From ZC4RG30 sp039932715 (GTDB lineage: Bacteria > Pseudomonadota > Gammaproteobacteria > Steroidobacterales > Steroidobacteraceae), in NCBI GenBank assembly GCA_039932715.1, contig JBDTPN010000004.1:105104-169103 (forward strand): DNA of 64,000 nucleotides. The letters run 5' to 3'. A program made the translations under genes and the position numbers. This document shows positions 28,941-38,442 of this stretch, one piece after another. The notes beneath the pieces were generated by a model that saw nothing but the letters and a program-made list of their open reading frames with translations, was not told the DNA's origin and did not search any database. Positions within the stretch are counted from its first letter, which is position 1. Each line of letters begins with the position of its first letter.

Positions 28941-30682
28941 AAAACATCCGCATCTTTTTGTGGGTCGGCCTGGCGCTGATCCTGTTTGTGAACTTCCAGA
29001 CCTGGCAGATGGATTACGCGGCAAAGGACGCCGCGGCCAAAGCCGCCACCCAGAAGGCAACCGACGTGGCGCAGGCGGCCAATCCCCTGGCCGATGCGGT
29101 GCCTAAAGCCCTGCCGCAAAACGGGTCATCTCCGGCCTCGACCACCGCGGCTTCTGCCACCGCCACCAGCGTTCCGATAGTCACCGCTGCGGGTGGTTCC
29201 TTGCCCACCCCCGCGGTCGCCACTGCCGGCGCCACGGCGCCGGTGATCAATGTGCGTACCGACGTGCTCGACGTGGATATCAGCCTGCGCGGTGGTGAGC
29301 TGCAGCGCGCCGACCTGCTGGATTATCCGGTGCAGAAGGGCCTGCCGGAAAAGGTCCGCCTGCTGCGCAACAACGGGCCCGGCGACCAATACCTCTTGCA
29401 GTCTGGTTTGGCCGGAGCAGCAACAGCCGGCGCCGGCGAATATCCCAACCACCTGGCGACATTCCAGAGTGACTTCACTTCCTTTGTCCTGCAGCCAGGC
29501 GAGAGCGAATTAAAGGTGCCGCTGAAGTGGACTTCCGCCGAGGGCGTCGAAGTGACCAAGACGCTGGTGTTCCATCGCGGCGGCTATCGGGTGGATGTGG
29601 AATACGCCATCACCAACGGCAGTCCCGCGCCGTGGACGGTGGCGCCCTACGAGCAGATCCTGCACGACCGACCGCCGGTCAAGCGTTCGTATTTCAACGT
29701 CAGCAGCTATGCCTTCGTGGGACCGGCGTTCTATGACGGTACCAAGTACCAGAAGCTCAAGGTAACGGACAAGGAAGACTCGACCCTGTCGCGGGACCTG
29801 ACGGGGGGATGGATCGCCGCCCTGCAGCACCATTTCGTAACCGCCATTGCGCCGCCCATAGGGGAGCAGAACCACTACACGCTGCGCGTTCACGGCAACG
29901 AATTCCTGGAGACCGTGGTCGGTCCCAGCCACACCGTTGCCGCGGGCCAATCCGCCAATCTCAAGGAGACGGTGTTCGTCGGTCCCAAGCTGCAGCAGCA
30001 GCTCGAGGCCATCCACCCCGAACTGTCGCGCGCTGCGGATTACGGCAAGCTGACCTTCCTTGCCAAGCCGCTGTTCTGGCTGCTCGAGCAGGCCCACAAG
30101 ATCTTTGGCAACTGGGGATGGTCCATCATCGCGGTGACCTTCCTGCTGAAGCTGGCGTTCTATCCTTTGTCCGAAGCCAGCGGCAAGTCCATGGCCAAGA
30201 TGAAACTGGTGGCGCCGCGGCTCAAGCAGATACAGGAAACCTACAAGGATGATCGCGAGAAGCTGGGTCGCGCCACCATGGAGTTGTACAAGAAGGAAAA
30301 GGTCAACCCGGCTTCCAGTTGCCTGCCCATGCTGATCCAGTTGCCGGTATTCCTGGCGTTCTACTGGGTGTTGATGGAAAGCGTGGAGATGCGCCAGGCG
30401 CCGTTCATCGGCTGGATACAGGATCTCTCCTCACGCGATCCGTTTTTCATCCTGCCGCTGATCATGGCCGGTGCCATGTTCCTGCAGTTCAAGTTGAACC
30501 CGACGCCGGCGGATCCGGTGCAAGCCAAGATGTTCATGATCATGCCGCTGGTGATGTCTGCCACCTTCACGATGTTTCCCGCCGGCCTGGTGTTGTATTA
30601 CGTGGTCAACACCTGCCTCACCATCGCGCAGCAATGGAACGTCAACCGGCGCATAGAAGCGGCAGCAAGACCTCGCGATTAG
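28937..30682 (+). CDS. yidC: Membrane protein insertase YidC
   Basis: 581 aa, the long Gram-negative form. It has an N-terminal membrane anchor (IFLWVGLALILFVNF), an Ala/Thr-rich linker to about residue 100, and a large periplasmic beta-sandwich. The conserved Oxa1-type membrane core starts near NWGWSIIAVTFLLKLAFYPLS and includes MKLVAPRLKQIQETYKDDREK and NPASSCLPMLIQLPVFLAFYWVL. It inserts inner-membrane proteins alone or with Sec. It starts inside the yidD stop and is followed 15 bases later by mnmE. Confidence 0.98.
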   Translation: MKNIRIFLWVGLALILFVNFQTWQMDYAAKDAAAKAATQKATDVAQAANPLADAVPKALPQNGSSPASTTAASATATSVPIVTAAGGSLPTPAVATAGATAPVINVRTDVLDVDISLRGGELQRADLLDYPVQKGLPEKVRLLRNNGPGDQYLLQSGLAGAATAGAGEYPNHLATFQSDFTSFVLQPGESELKVPLKWTSAEGVEVTKTLVFHRGGYRVDVEYAITNGSPAPWTVAPYEQILHDRPPVKRSYFNVSSYAFVGPAFYDGTKYQKLKVTDKEDSTLSRDLTGGWIAALQHHFVTAIAPPIGEQNHYTLRVHGNEFLETVVGPSHTVAAGQSANLKETVFVGPKLQQQLEAIHPELSRAADYGKLTFLAKPLFWLLEQAHKIFGNWGWSIIAVTFLLKLAFYPLSEASGKSMAKMKLVAPRLKQIQETYKDDREKLGRATMELYKKEKVNPASSCLPMLIQLPVFLAFYWVLMESVEMRQAPFIGWIQDLSSRDPFFILPLIMAGAMFLQFKLNPTPADPVQAKMFMIMPLVMSATFTMFPAGLVLYYVVNTCLTIAQQWNVNRRIEAAARPRD

Positions 30683-30697
30683 CGAGGCTGCGCCACC

Positions 30698-32068
30698 ATG
30701 ACTGGCGACACCATCGCGGCAGCGGCCACGCCTGCAGGCCGCGGCGGCGTGGCGATTGTCCGGATTTCCGGAACGAACGTGCCAGACATTGGACGCGCCT
30801 TGCTGGGTGCGCTGCCCGCACCGCGCTACGCCACCTTTGCGCGCTGGACTGATGCATCGGGCGACGCGCTGGACACAGGCCTCGCCCTTTATTTTCCCGC
30901 ACCGCATTCATTCACCGGCGAGGACGTGCTGGAGCTGCATGGCCACGGCGGCACCGTCATCGTCGAAGCGCTGCTCGAACACCTGGCGCAACTGGGCGCG
31001 CGGCGTGCGCTGCCGGGCGAGTTCAGCCAGCGCGCCTATCTCAATGACAAGCTGGATCTGGCGCAGGCCGAAGCCATTGCGGATCTGATCGACGCGGGTT
31101 CGCGCGCAGCGGCGCGCGCGGCACTGCGTTCATTGCAGGGGGAGTTCTCTGCGAAAGTGTCCGCGCTGCGCGAGGCCCTGATCACATTGCGTGTGCAGGT
31201 AGAGGCAGGCATCGATTTTCCGGAAGAGCACCTGGATCTGGCTGCTCACACCGCGTTGCGGACGCGCGCTGATCTGTTGCGCGCCGATCTGCAGCAGCTG
31301 TTGACGGCCGCAGCTCAGGGCAGGGTGCTGGCTCAAGGGCTCACTGTTGTCATTGCCGGGCGACCCAATGCTGGCAAGAGCACATTGCTTAACCGCCTTG
31401 CGGGATTCGATGCCGCCATCGTCACACCCATCGCCGGCACCACACGCGACCTGTTGCGCGAGCAGGTCACCATACGCGGTATTCCATTTGAACTCATCGA
31501 CACTGCCGGCCTGCGCGCGGTGACCGGCGACGCGATTGAAGAAGAGGGCATGCGACGTGCGCGCGATGCCATCACTCGCGCCGATCACGTGTTGTTTGTC
31601 GTCGATGCTGTCGATGATCCCCGGGCTTCAAGCCTCGAAGCGGAACGCGAGTCGCTGCCTGCTGATGTGCCGGTGACAGTGGTCATGAATAAGGTCGACC
31701 TCATTGCCAGCAAGGGAAAAGCGGTCAATCAAGGCACGGCAAACGCCGTTGGTCAGGTCACGAACCAGCTTGCCGTGTCCGCGGCCACCGGCACCGGGCT
31801 TGAACAGCTGCGCGCGCATCTGGCGGGCCTCGCAGGACCAGCAGAAGCAGTGGGTGGCGCCTTTTCCGCGCGTGCCCGGCACGTCGAGGCGTTGCGCCGC
31901 GCCAGCGCTTATCTGGATCAGGCGCGGGCGCATCTGGTCCGCCCGGATCCGGAACTTGCCGCCGAGGAACTGCGCTCGGCACAGCAGTCGCTCGGCGAAG
32001 TCGTGGGTGACCTGACCAGCGACGATTTGCTAGGCGAGATTTTCAGCAGGTTCTGCATCGGCAAATAG
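30698..32068 (+). CDS. mnmE: tRNA uridine-5-carboxymethylaminomethyl modification GTPase MnmE
   Basis: 456 aa. An N-terminal tetrahydrofolate-binding domain opens with DTIAAAATPAGRGGVAIVRISG. The central G domain carries GRPNAGKSTLLN (P loop), GTTRDLLRE and DTAGLR, with NKVD for guanine specificity. The C-terminus ends in the conserved FCIGK, whose cysteine is essential in the family. With MnmG it modifies wobble uridine in tRNA. The SD is GAGG. Last of the origin-proximal rightward operon. Confidence 0.98.
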   Translation: MTGDTIAAAATPAGRGGVAIVRISGTNVPDIGRALLGALPAPRYATFARWTDASGDALDTGLALYFPAPHSFTGEDVLELHGHGGTVIVEALLEHLAQLGARRALPGEFSQRAYLNDKLDLAQAEAIADLIDAGSRAAARAALRSLQGEFSAKVSALREALITLRVQVEAGIDFPEEHLDLAAHTALRTRADLLRADLQQLLTAAAQGRVLAQGLTVVIAGRPNAGKSTLLNRLAGFDAAIVTPIAGTTRDLLREQVTIRGIPFELIDTAGLRAVTGDAIEEEGMRRARDAITRADHVLFVVDAVDDPRASSLEAERESLPADVPVTVVMNKVDLIASKGKAVNQGTANAVGQVTNQLAVSAATGTGLEQLRAHLAGLAGPAEAVGGAFSARARHVEALRRASAYLDQARAHLVRPDPELAAEELRSAQQSLGEVVGDLTSDDLLGEIFSRFCIGK

Positions 32069-32113
32069 CCGTTCTTGTTGTAGTCTTCGCAAAGGCTTGG
32101 GAGAAAAACAAGA

Positions 32114-32917
32114 ATGTCTACGGAACCAGGTGTTCTCAGCGCCGTTGCGCCCACCCGTGTGAAAGCCGCGGTTCGCAGTCGCTTCTATATGGGCATGACG
32201 CTGGTGATGGCCGCCATCGTGCTTACCGGCTTCATGCCCACCCTGTTCGGTCGCGCATTCTTCCCGCTGCCGAAGATGCAGGGATACTTCTACCTCCATG
32301 GGATGGTGCTTTCCGCCTGGTTTGCGCTGCTCGTGACCCAAGCTGCGCTGGCTGGCAATGGCCGCCTCGAAGTGCACCGAAAGATCGGTTGGGCGGCCTT
32401 GGCTTTCGCAGTGCTCATTCCTGTCATGGGAATGGGTGTGCAGCTTGCGATGCCCGGGCGGATCCGTGCAGCGGGTGCCGACCTGACTCCATTCATCGAT
32501 CTGATCCAGAATATTTTCTGGCTCAACGCTTTCTCATCCCTGCAGTTTGTCGGCTTCATCGGCGCGGCAATCCTGCTACGCAAGCGCAGCGAGTCGCACA
32601 AACGGTTGATGCTGTTTGGCAGCATCGCGATTATCCTTCCCGCCGCGGCGCGCTTCGCGCGCTGGCCGGTATTCGGCAATACCTTGACTGACCTCAGTCA
32701 GCCTTCGAGCACGGGCAGTGACGTGATCTTCGCCCTCGGCGGCATGGCGCTGCTCGTCGGTGCGATTATCGTCAACGACCTTGTAGCGAAGCGGCGCCTG
32801 CATCGAGTAACCATTATCGGCGCCGTGATCTTCTTCGTCATGACACTCCTTGTGCCACTTATCGCCAATAGTGAGGGAGGCAAGGCCATCGTTTGGGCGT
32901 TGTCCGGAGGGAAGTAA
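32114..32917 (+). CDS. Polytopic membrane protein of unknown function
   Basis: 267 aa with about seven hydrophobic segments. Histidines sit at the edges of several of them (YLHGMVLSAWF, EVHRKIGWAALAF, SHKRLMLFGSIAIILPAAARF), a pattern reminiscent of DUF2306 or b-type haem membrane proteins, but I cannot assign a family. A GGGAGAAA SD lies 8-15 bases before the ATG. It stands alone between mnmE and the sulfate operon. Confidence 0.8.
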   Translation: MSTEPGVLSAVAPTRVKAAVRSRFYMGMTLVMAAIVLTGFMPTLFGRAFFPLPKMQGYFYLHGMVLSAWFALLVTQAALAGNGRLEVHRKIGWAALAFAVLIPVMGMGVQLAMPGRIRAAGADLTPFIDLIQNIFWLNAFSSLQFVGFIGAAILLRKRSESHKRLMLFGSIAIILPAAARFARWPVFGNTLTDLSQPSSTGSDVIFALGGMALLVGAIIVNDLVAKRRLHRVTIIGAVIFFVMTLLVPLIANSEGGKAIVWALSGGK

Positions 32918-32935
32918 CGCATCTGGTGTACTTCA

Positions 32936-32951
32936 TAACCGCTTTATAACC
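32936..32951 (+). promoter_or_regulatory. TAACC direct repeat with 11-bp period upstream of the sulfate operon
   Basis: ATAACCGC at 32935-32942 is repeated exactly at 32946-32953, so the TAACC units are 11 bp apart on the same helix face. Tandem 11-bp repeats are the usual operator form of OmpR/PhoB-type regulators, one of which is encoded in this operon. Similar repeats lie at 39127-39142 and at 43251-43266 (minus). Confidence 0.55.
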
Positions 32952-32997
32952 GCGCCGGCGTTCGGTGGATCACTGCCAGTTGCTAACATGGGCGGAT

Positions 32998-34737
32998 ATG
33001 TCCATCACGCTCGACCAGGTAACAAAGCGATATCACGGGCAACCCGTCGTCAATGACGTGTCGCTGGAAGTGCCCGAGGGTGAGTTCTTCGTGCTGCTGG
33101 GCCCCAGTGGCAGCGGCAAGAGCACTTTGCTGCGTTCCATTGCCGGCTTGTCCGGTATCGATCACGGCCAGATCGCCCTGCATGGCCAGGATGTCACGCA
33201 GATGGGCGCGCGTGATCGCGGCGTGGGCTTCGTGTTCCAGAACTACGCTTTGTTCCGCCACATGACCGTGGGTGAAAACATCGAGTTCGCCCTGCGGGTC
33301 CGGCGCATGAAAACGGCAGAGCGCCGCGCACGCCGCGCGGAGCTACTGCGCCTGGTGGCGCTGGAAGGCATGGACGATCGCCTGCCGTCGCAGCTGTCCG
33401 GCGGCCAGCAACAGCGGGTGGCCGTGGCCCGCGCGCTGGCGCACAAACCGCAAGTGCTGCTGCTGGATGAACCGTTTGGCGCGCTCGATGCCAAGATCCG
33501 CGACGAACTGCGCAGCACCATTCGCGTGGTGCAGCGCGAACTGGGCGTCACCACGGTGCTGGTCACGCACGACCAGGAAGAAGCCTTTGCGCTTGCCGAT
33601 CGCATCGGCGTGATGAACCTGGGGCGGCTGCTGGAAGTGGGGCAGCCACAGGAACTCTACGCGCGACCGGCCACGCGCTTTGTCGCCACGTTTCTGGGCG
33701 CTGCCAACCTGTTGCTGGCGCAGCAAGGGCCCGACGCCATTCGCTTTGGATCCACTCCCGTGGATGCGGCGGCACGCAATCCCGTGGCTCCGGGTCGCGA
33801 ACACGAAGTGGTTACGGTAATGCGTCCTGAAGAAGTGGAGATCGCGGCAACGCGCGAAGCACTGGGTTCCAATTACATTGCGCGCGCCACGGTTGAAGAG
33901 CTGCTGTTTACCGGCGCCATGGAGCGCCTGCGCCTGCGTTTGTTCGATGACCCGGACGCCGCACGCCTGGTCGGCAGTGCCGACGCGACGCAGCGTATCG
34001 AGGCAACCCGTTCGCAGCCCGAACAGCGCGCCTTTCCCTTGCAGGTGGGCGACACGGTGGCGCTGGGTGCGCGGCGCCTGCATGTGCTGCCCACACCGCT
34101 GTCGAGCTTCGTGGCCTGTGCGGCGACGCAGGCTGAAGCGGATGCCATCGCTGCCAATCCCTTGCTCGACGCCCTGGCCACCAGGATGAAAACGCGGGTG
34201 GCCGTACACCTGCTGGACGAAGGCGTGCAACAACGGGCGCCGGCCGCAGGCGTTGCTGCCATCGCAAGTGGACCGGGCGCCGGTGCGCTGGCCGCGAGTC
34301 TGCTGCGTCGTGGCGCCCATGAAGTGCTGGTGTTGCCACCGGGCGCGGCGTTGCCGCGCCAGATCTGCATACAGTGGATGGGTGATGGGGTGCGTCATGC
34401 GACGCTGGCGGTAGCCGCCAGCCTGTTGCGGCATCTCCCCGCCGAAGCCATCTGCTATGCCGTGGCACCGGAAGCACGCCGCGACCAGCGGTCGGCCGCA
34501 ATGCGCGCGTTGCTGGACGCACGTTCCGAGGCCAAGGCTGCACATGGACTTGAAGTGCGCACCGAGTTGCTCAGCGGCAGCGGTCCGGCCGCCCTGCTGG
34601 CGCAACTGTCCACGCTCGAGGCGCCCATGCTGGTGCTGGGCGTCACCCGCATCGAAGATATCTCCGGCGCTTTTGCCACGTTGGTCAACGGCGCCCCCGC
34701 TGTGCCCGTGCTTGTGGTGTATCGCGGTGCTGCATGA
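32998..34737 (+). CDS. cysA: Sulfate ABC transporter ATPase CysA fused to a universal-stress-like domain
   Basis: 579 aa, about 220 longer than ordinary CysA. Residues 1-240 are the ABC ATPase (Walker A GPSGSGKST 35-43, signature LSGGQQQ 133-139, Walker B VLLLDEP 153-159, H-loop H191); about 265-365 are a TOBE-like domain. The added 380-579 segment resembles a UspA-type alpha/beta domain: ICIQWMGDGVRHATLAVAAS would be strand 1 and helix 1, and MLVLGVTRIEDISGAFATLV followed by VPVLVVYR matches the family's C-terminal pattern. Start: the frame opens at 32965, but MSITLDQVTKRY begins at 32998. It couples ATP hydrolysis to CysT/CysW; the extension may bind nucleotide or regulate. Overlaps cysT by 4 bases. 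Confidence 0.9.
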   Translation: MSITLDQVTKRYHGQPVVNDVSLEVPEGEFFVLLGPSGSGKSTLLRSIAGLSGIDHGQIALHGQDVTQMGARDRGVGFVFQNYALFRHMTVGENIEFALRVRRMKTAERRARRAELLRLVALEGMDDRLPSQLSGGQQQRVAVARALAHKPQVLLLDEPFGALDAKIRDELRSTIRVVQRELGVTTVLVTHDQEEAFALADRIGVMNLGRLLEVGQPQELYARPATRFVATFLGAANLLLAQQGPDAIRFGSTPVDAAARNPVAPGREHEVVTVMRPEEVEIAATREALGSNYIARATVEELLFTGAMERLRLRLFDDPDAARLVGSADATQRIEATRSQPEQRAFPLQVGDTVALGARRLHVLPTPLSSFVACAATQAEADAIAANPLLDALATRMKTRVAVHLLDEGVQQRAPAAGVAAIASGPGAGALAASLLRRGAHEVLVLPPGAALPRQICIQWMGDGVRHATLAVAASLLRHLPAEAICYAVAPEARRDQRSAAMRALLDARSEAKAAHGLEVRTELLSGSGPAALLAQLSTLEAPMLVLGVTRIEDISGAFATLVNGAPAVPVLVVYRGAA

Positions 34738-35573
34738 GAGGCCAGCGCGATCCCAGTGTGATCCCCGGATTCGGCATCACCCTGGGATTCACCACCTTCT
34801 TCCTCTGCGCCATCGTGCTGCTGCCACTGACAGCGCTGGTGATGCGCAGCGCCAGCATGGACTGGGCGCGCTTCGTTCATGTCATCACCGATCCGCGCGC
34901 ACTGGCGTCCTATAGGCTCAGCTTTGGCGCCTCACTGGTGGCCGCGACCATCAACCTGGTGTTCGGTTTCATCATTGCGTGGACACTGGTGCGTTATCGC
35001 TTTCCCGGCCGTCGCTTCGTCGACGCTATCATCGATATGCCTTTTGCATTGCCAACGGCCGTGTCGGGCATTGCACTGGCTGCCGTGTTCGCAGGCAATG
35101 GTCTCATCGGCCAATACCTTGAGCCGCTGGGGATCAAAGTGGCCTACACGCCGCTGGGCATCACCGTGGCGCTGACGCTGATCGGTCTGCCGTTTGTGGT
35201 GCGCACGGTGCAACCGGCATTGCAGGAACTGCCCAGGGATGTGGAGGAGGCTGCGGAAATCCTCGGCGCCAGTCCGCGCTATGCGTTTATCCGCGTCATC
35301 CTGCCGGCCGTACTGCCCGCGCTACTGACCGGATTTACACTGGCCTTCGCACGCGGCGTGGGTGAATACGGTTCGGTGATCTTCATTGCCGGCAACATCC
35401 CGCTCAAGACCGAGATCACCCCGCAGCTGATCATCATCCGCCTCGAGGAGTACGACTACGCCGCCGCTGCCGCGCTGGGCTGCGTGATGCTGATCATTTC
35501 CTTTTTCATGCTGTTCATGATCAATCTGCTGCAGGTCTGGGGTCGACGCCGCCTGGTCGCCGGACGCAACTGA
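34734..35573 (+). CDS. cysT: Sulfate ABC transporter permease CysT
   Basis: 279-aa inner-membrane permease with six or seven predicted membrane segments. It carries the EAA loop that contacts the ATPase (EEAAEILGASPRYAFIRVILPAVLPALLTG, with the conserved EAA and G) and the CysT-type tail GNIPLKTEITPQLIIIRLEEYDY. It forms the heterodimeric channel with CysW. ATGA overlap with cysA and a one-base stop/start overlap with cysW. Confidence 0.95.
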   Translation: MRGQRDPSVIPGFGITLGFTTFFLCAIVLLPLTALVMRSASMDWARFVHVITDPRALASYRLSFGASLVAATINLVFGFIIAWTLVRYRFPGRRFVDAIIDMPFALPTAVSGIALAAVFAGNGLIGQYLEPLGIKVAYTPLGITVALTLIGLPFVVRTVQPALQELPRDVEEAAEILGASPRYAFIRVILPAVLPALLTGFTLAFARGVGEYGSVIFIAGNIPLKTEITPQLIIIRLEEYDYAAAAALGCVMLIISFFMLFMINLLQVWGRRRLVAGRN

Positions 35574-36370
35574 TGGTCCGCGCGCTGCTCATCGGTATCA
35601 CGCTGGCATTCCTGGGTGCGCTGCTGTTTGCACCGCTGGCTGTGGTGTTCACTTCGGCGCTCAATCATGGCTGGGGTGCTTATCTGGCCACTTTCTCCAA
35701 CTCCGAAACCGGCGCGGCCATCCGGCTGACGCTATTGACCGCCCTCATTGTGGTGCCCCTCAACACGGTGTTCGGCATCTGCGCCGCCTGGTGCATCGGC
35801 AAGTTCGAATTCGCGGGCAAGAGTTTCCTGATCACCTTGATCGACCTGCCACTGGCGGTGTCGCCGGTGGTATCCGGCCTGATATATGTGCTGCTGTTCG
35901 GGTTGCAGGGCTGGTTCGGCGCGTGGCTGCAAGCACATGACATCAGCATCATCTTCGCGCTGCCAGGCATCGTGCTGGCGACCATGTTCGTTACCTTCCC
36001 CTACGTGGCGCGCGAGCTGATTCCCCTGATGCAGCAGCTGGGCAATGATGAGGAGGAGGCGGCCATCACCATGGGCGCCGGGGGCTGGTTCACGTTCTTC
36101 AATGTGACGCTGCCACGGATCCGCTGGGGACTGGTGTACGGCGTAATATTGTGCAACGCGCGCGCCATGGGTGAATTCGGCGCGGTTTCCGTAGTGTCAG
36201 GCCATATCCGCGGATTGACCAACACCATGCCGCTGCACATCGAAGGTCTCTACCAGGACTACAACTTCGTCGGCGCCTTCGCAGTGGCTTCGCTGCTGTC
36301 ACTGTTGGCAGTGGCCACACTGTTGATCAAGTCGCTGGTGGAATGGCGCGCCGGGTATCGGCACCGATGA
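35573..36370 (+). CDS. cysW: Sulfate ABC transporter permease CysW
   Basis: 265-aa permease paralogous to CysT, with the EAA loop EEAAITMGAGGWFTFFNVTLPRIRWG and the CysW-type end GHIRGLTNTMPLHIEGLYQDYNF. Its ATG shares a base with the cysT stop (TGATG), and its own stop overlaps the histidine kinase start by 4 bases, so transporter and sensor are made together. Confidence 0.95.
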   Translation: MVRALLIGITLAFLGALLFAPLAVVFTSALNHGWGAYLATFSNSETGAAIRLTLLTALIVVPLNTVFGICAAWCIGKFEFAGKSFLITLIDLPLAVSPVVSGLIYVLLFGLQGWFGAWLQAHDISIIFALPGIVLATMFVTFPYVARELIPLMQQLGNDEEEAAITMGAGGWFTFFNVTLPRIRWGLVYGVILCNARAMGEFGAVSVVSGHIRGLTNTMPLHIEGLYQDYNFVGAFAVASLLSLLAVATLLIKSLVEWRAGYRHR

Positions 36371-38442
36371 AACGCAATAGCCTGGGTTGGTGGCTGGCAG
36401 CGATCAATGTACTCATCGTGGTGCTGGTCGCCGCCGGCGTGTCCTGGTTTGCCATCGACCTGCTGGGGCGACTGGCCGATTCGCAGGAGCGCGCCCGCGT
36501 GCAACTGGCAGGTGCCGATGCCCGCGCCGAACTCACGCGCGCCAGTGAAGATGCGCTGACCTATGCGCGAGTGCTGGCCGAGCGTCCCACATTGCGCAGG
36601 CTGCTGATCGACCGGGATCTGACCGTGCTGCCGCTCTTCCTGCAGCGATTCTGCGCCACGGCAAACATGGACGCCTGCGCCGTTTTCGACGGTGACCAGT
36701 TGCTGGGGGCCGCGGGCACGGACGTTCCCTGGAACGAATTGACCGCTGCGATCCGCGAGCAGGGCGAGCGCTTCCTGGTGGCGCCGCGCAGAACCGATAG
36801 CAACGCCGAGCAGGCGCCACCGGCTTTCCTGGGAGCCACCAGTGCAATGCCGGATTTCGCCGTGGGTGCCAGGGTCATAGTCGCGCATCGACTCGATGAG
36901 AAGTTCGCGCAACGCCTGGGGCTGCAGACCGGCGCAACCATCCGCTTCCGCGACTACCGTGGATTCAATACCGCCACTGAGGATGCCTTCACCCAGCTGC
37001 ACACGGCGGCGCTGGCCGACGGCCGATTCGCCGTTGCTCAGTTACGCAAACAGGCCAGCTATGCCTCGAGCTATCCGGTGTTCTCGTCCACTGGTGAGGG
37101 CGTGGTGCTCATCGAGTCGCGCATTTCATCCGAGCCCACTGATCGCGAGGTGCATGGGCTCAAGCTGCGGCTGTTGACCGTCGCCGGCGTCCTCGGGGCG
37201 CTGGCCCTGCTGGGCGGCGTGCTGCTGGGCCGACGCGTCACGCGTCCCGCGGAAGCACTGACCGATGCAGCGCTGCGGCTGGGACAGGGCGATTTCGCCA
37301 CTTCAATTCCTACTGGCGGCCCGGCGGAAATCGGCCAGCTGGCGCGCACCATGGACGATATGCGGCGCAACCTGATCGATCTGACCGACACGCTGCGCAA
37401 GCGCGACGCCGAATCGCAGGCAGTGCTGGGTGGCATTGTCGAAGGCGTGTATGCCGTCGACCGCGAGCGCCGCATCCGCTACCTCAACCCGCAGGCAGCC
37501 AAACTGCTGGGCATTCCTGCTGAAGAAGCCATCGGCCGTTTTTGCGGCGATGTGCTCAAGCCGCATTGCATAGATGACGAGCTGCCCTGCGACACCAGCT
37601 GCCCCATCCTGGCGGCGCGGCAGCGCGAGAAGGCCGAGGCGGTCGAGAACCTGCGCACACCGGCAGGTGACAGGCGGATGGTATTGATCAGCGCCAGGCC
37701 GGTGGACGATCTGCAGGTGCAGGTGATCCGGGATGAAACCGAACTGGAAGGTGTGCGGCGCGCGCGTGACACGGTGCTGGCCAATATATCGCATGAGTTC
37801 CGCACACCGCTGGCGGCGCAGCTTGCTTCAATCGAACTGCTGCGCGAGGGGCTGGCCACCCGCACTCCAGAGAAAAACGAAGAGCTGGTGATCTCACTGG
37901 AGCGCAGCACGCTGCGACTGACGCGACTGATCGACAACCTGCTCGAAAGCGTGCGCATTGAAGCAGGTCAGCTGGATGTCCGGCAACAAAGCCTCGACCT
38001 CACCGATGTGATCGATGACGCCAACGGTCTGGTGGATGCGCTGCTGCGTCAGCGATCACAGCACATCGAGCGCAACCTGCAGGGCGACCTGTCATTGAAT
38101 GGCGACGCGCTGCGTCTGACGCAGGTGTTCGTCAATCTGCTGGCCAACGCCAGCAAATTCGCGCCCGAACACACCGGCATTCGCGTGGGTGCGCGCCGCG
38201 ACGGCGAGAGAATCGTCGCGTGGGTGGAAGACGCCGGACCGGGCATGCCGGACAGTGCGCAGAAATCCATGTTTGAACGGTTTGAACGTGGCGGCGTCGA
38301 GCCCGCACCAGGCGGCATGGGACTGGGTCTGGCCATCTCGCGATCCATTATCCAGCGTCATGACGGAAGCATTACTTTCTCCCGTACCGCCGATGGTTAC
38401 ACGCGCTTTGAACTCAACCTGCCCGCGGGACAAACTGCTTGA
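36367..38442 (+). CDS. Sensor histidine kinase of the sulfate operon, Cys-rich PAS domain
   Basis: 691 aa. Membrane helix 1 (about 10-30), a 220-residue periplasmic sensor, membrane helix 2 (LLTVAGVLGALALLGGVLLG), HAMP, a PAS domain, HisKA with its His in NISHEFRTPLAAQ near residue 475, and HATPase (DAGPGMP, GGMGLGLAIS). The PAS domain contains four cysteines within about 28 residues (C..HC...PC...SCP near 391-418), suggesting metal binding or redox/sulfur sensing. Start: the frame is open from 36343, but the ATG at 36367 gives the ATGA overlap with cysW. Linkage to sulfate transport genes and the following regulator suggests control of sulfate uptake (inference). Confidence 0.92.
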   Translation: MKRNSLGWWLAAINVLIVVLVAAGVSWFAIDLLGRLADSQERARVQLAGADARAELTRASEDALTYARVLAERPTLRRLLIDRDLTVLPLFLQRFCATANMDACAVFDGDQLLGAAGTDVPWNELTAAIREQGERFLVAPRRTDSNAEQAPPAFLGATSAMPDFAVGARVIVAHRLDEKFAQRLGLQTGATIRFRDYRGFNTATEDAFTQLHTAALADGRFAVAQLRKQASYASSYPVFSSTGEGVVLIESRISSEPTDREVHGLKLRLLTVAGVLGALALLGGVLLGRRVTRPAEALTDAALRLGQGDFATSIPTGGPAEIGQLARTMDDMRRNLIDLTDTLRKRDAESQAVLGGIVEGVYAVDRERRIRYLNPQAAKLLGIPAEEAIGRFCGDVLKPHCIDDELPCDTSCPILAARQREKAEAVENLRTPAGDRRMVLISARPVDDLQVQVIRDETELEGVRRARDTVLANISHEFRTPLAAQLASIELLREGLATRTPEKNEELVISLERSTLRLTRLIDNLLESVRIEAGQLDVRQQSLDLTDVIDDANGLVDALLRQRSQHIERNLQGDLSLNGDALRLTQVFVNLLANASKFAPEHTGIRVGARRDGERIVAWVEDAGPGMPDSAQKSMFERFERGGVEPAPGGMGLGLAISRSIIQRHDGSITFSRTADGYTRFELNLPAGQTA

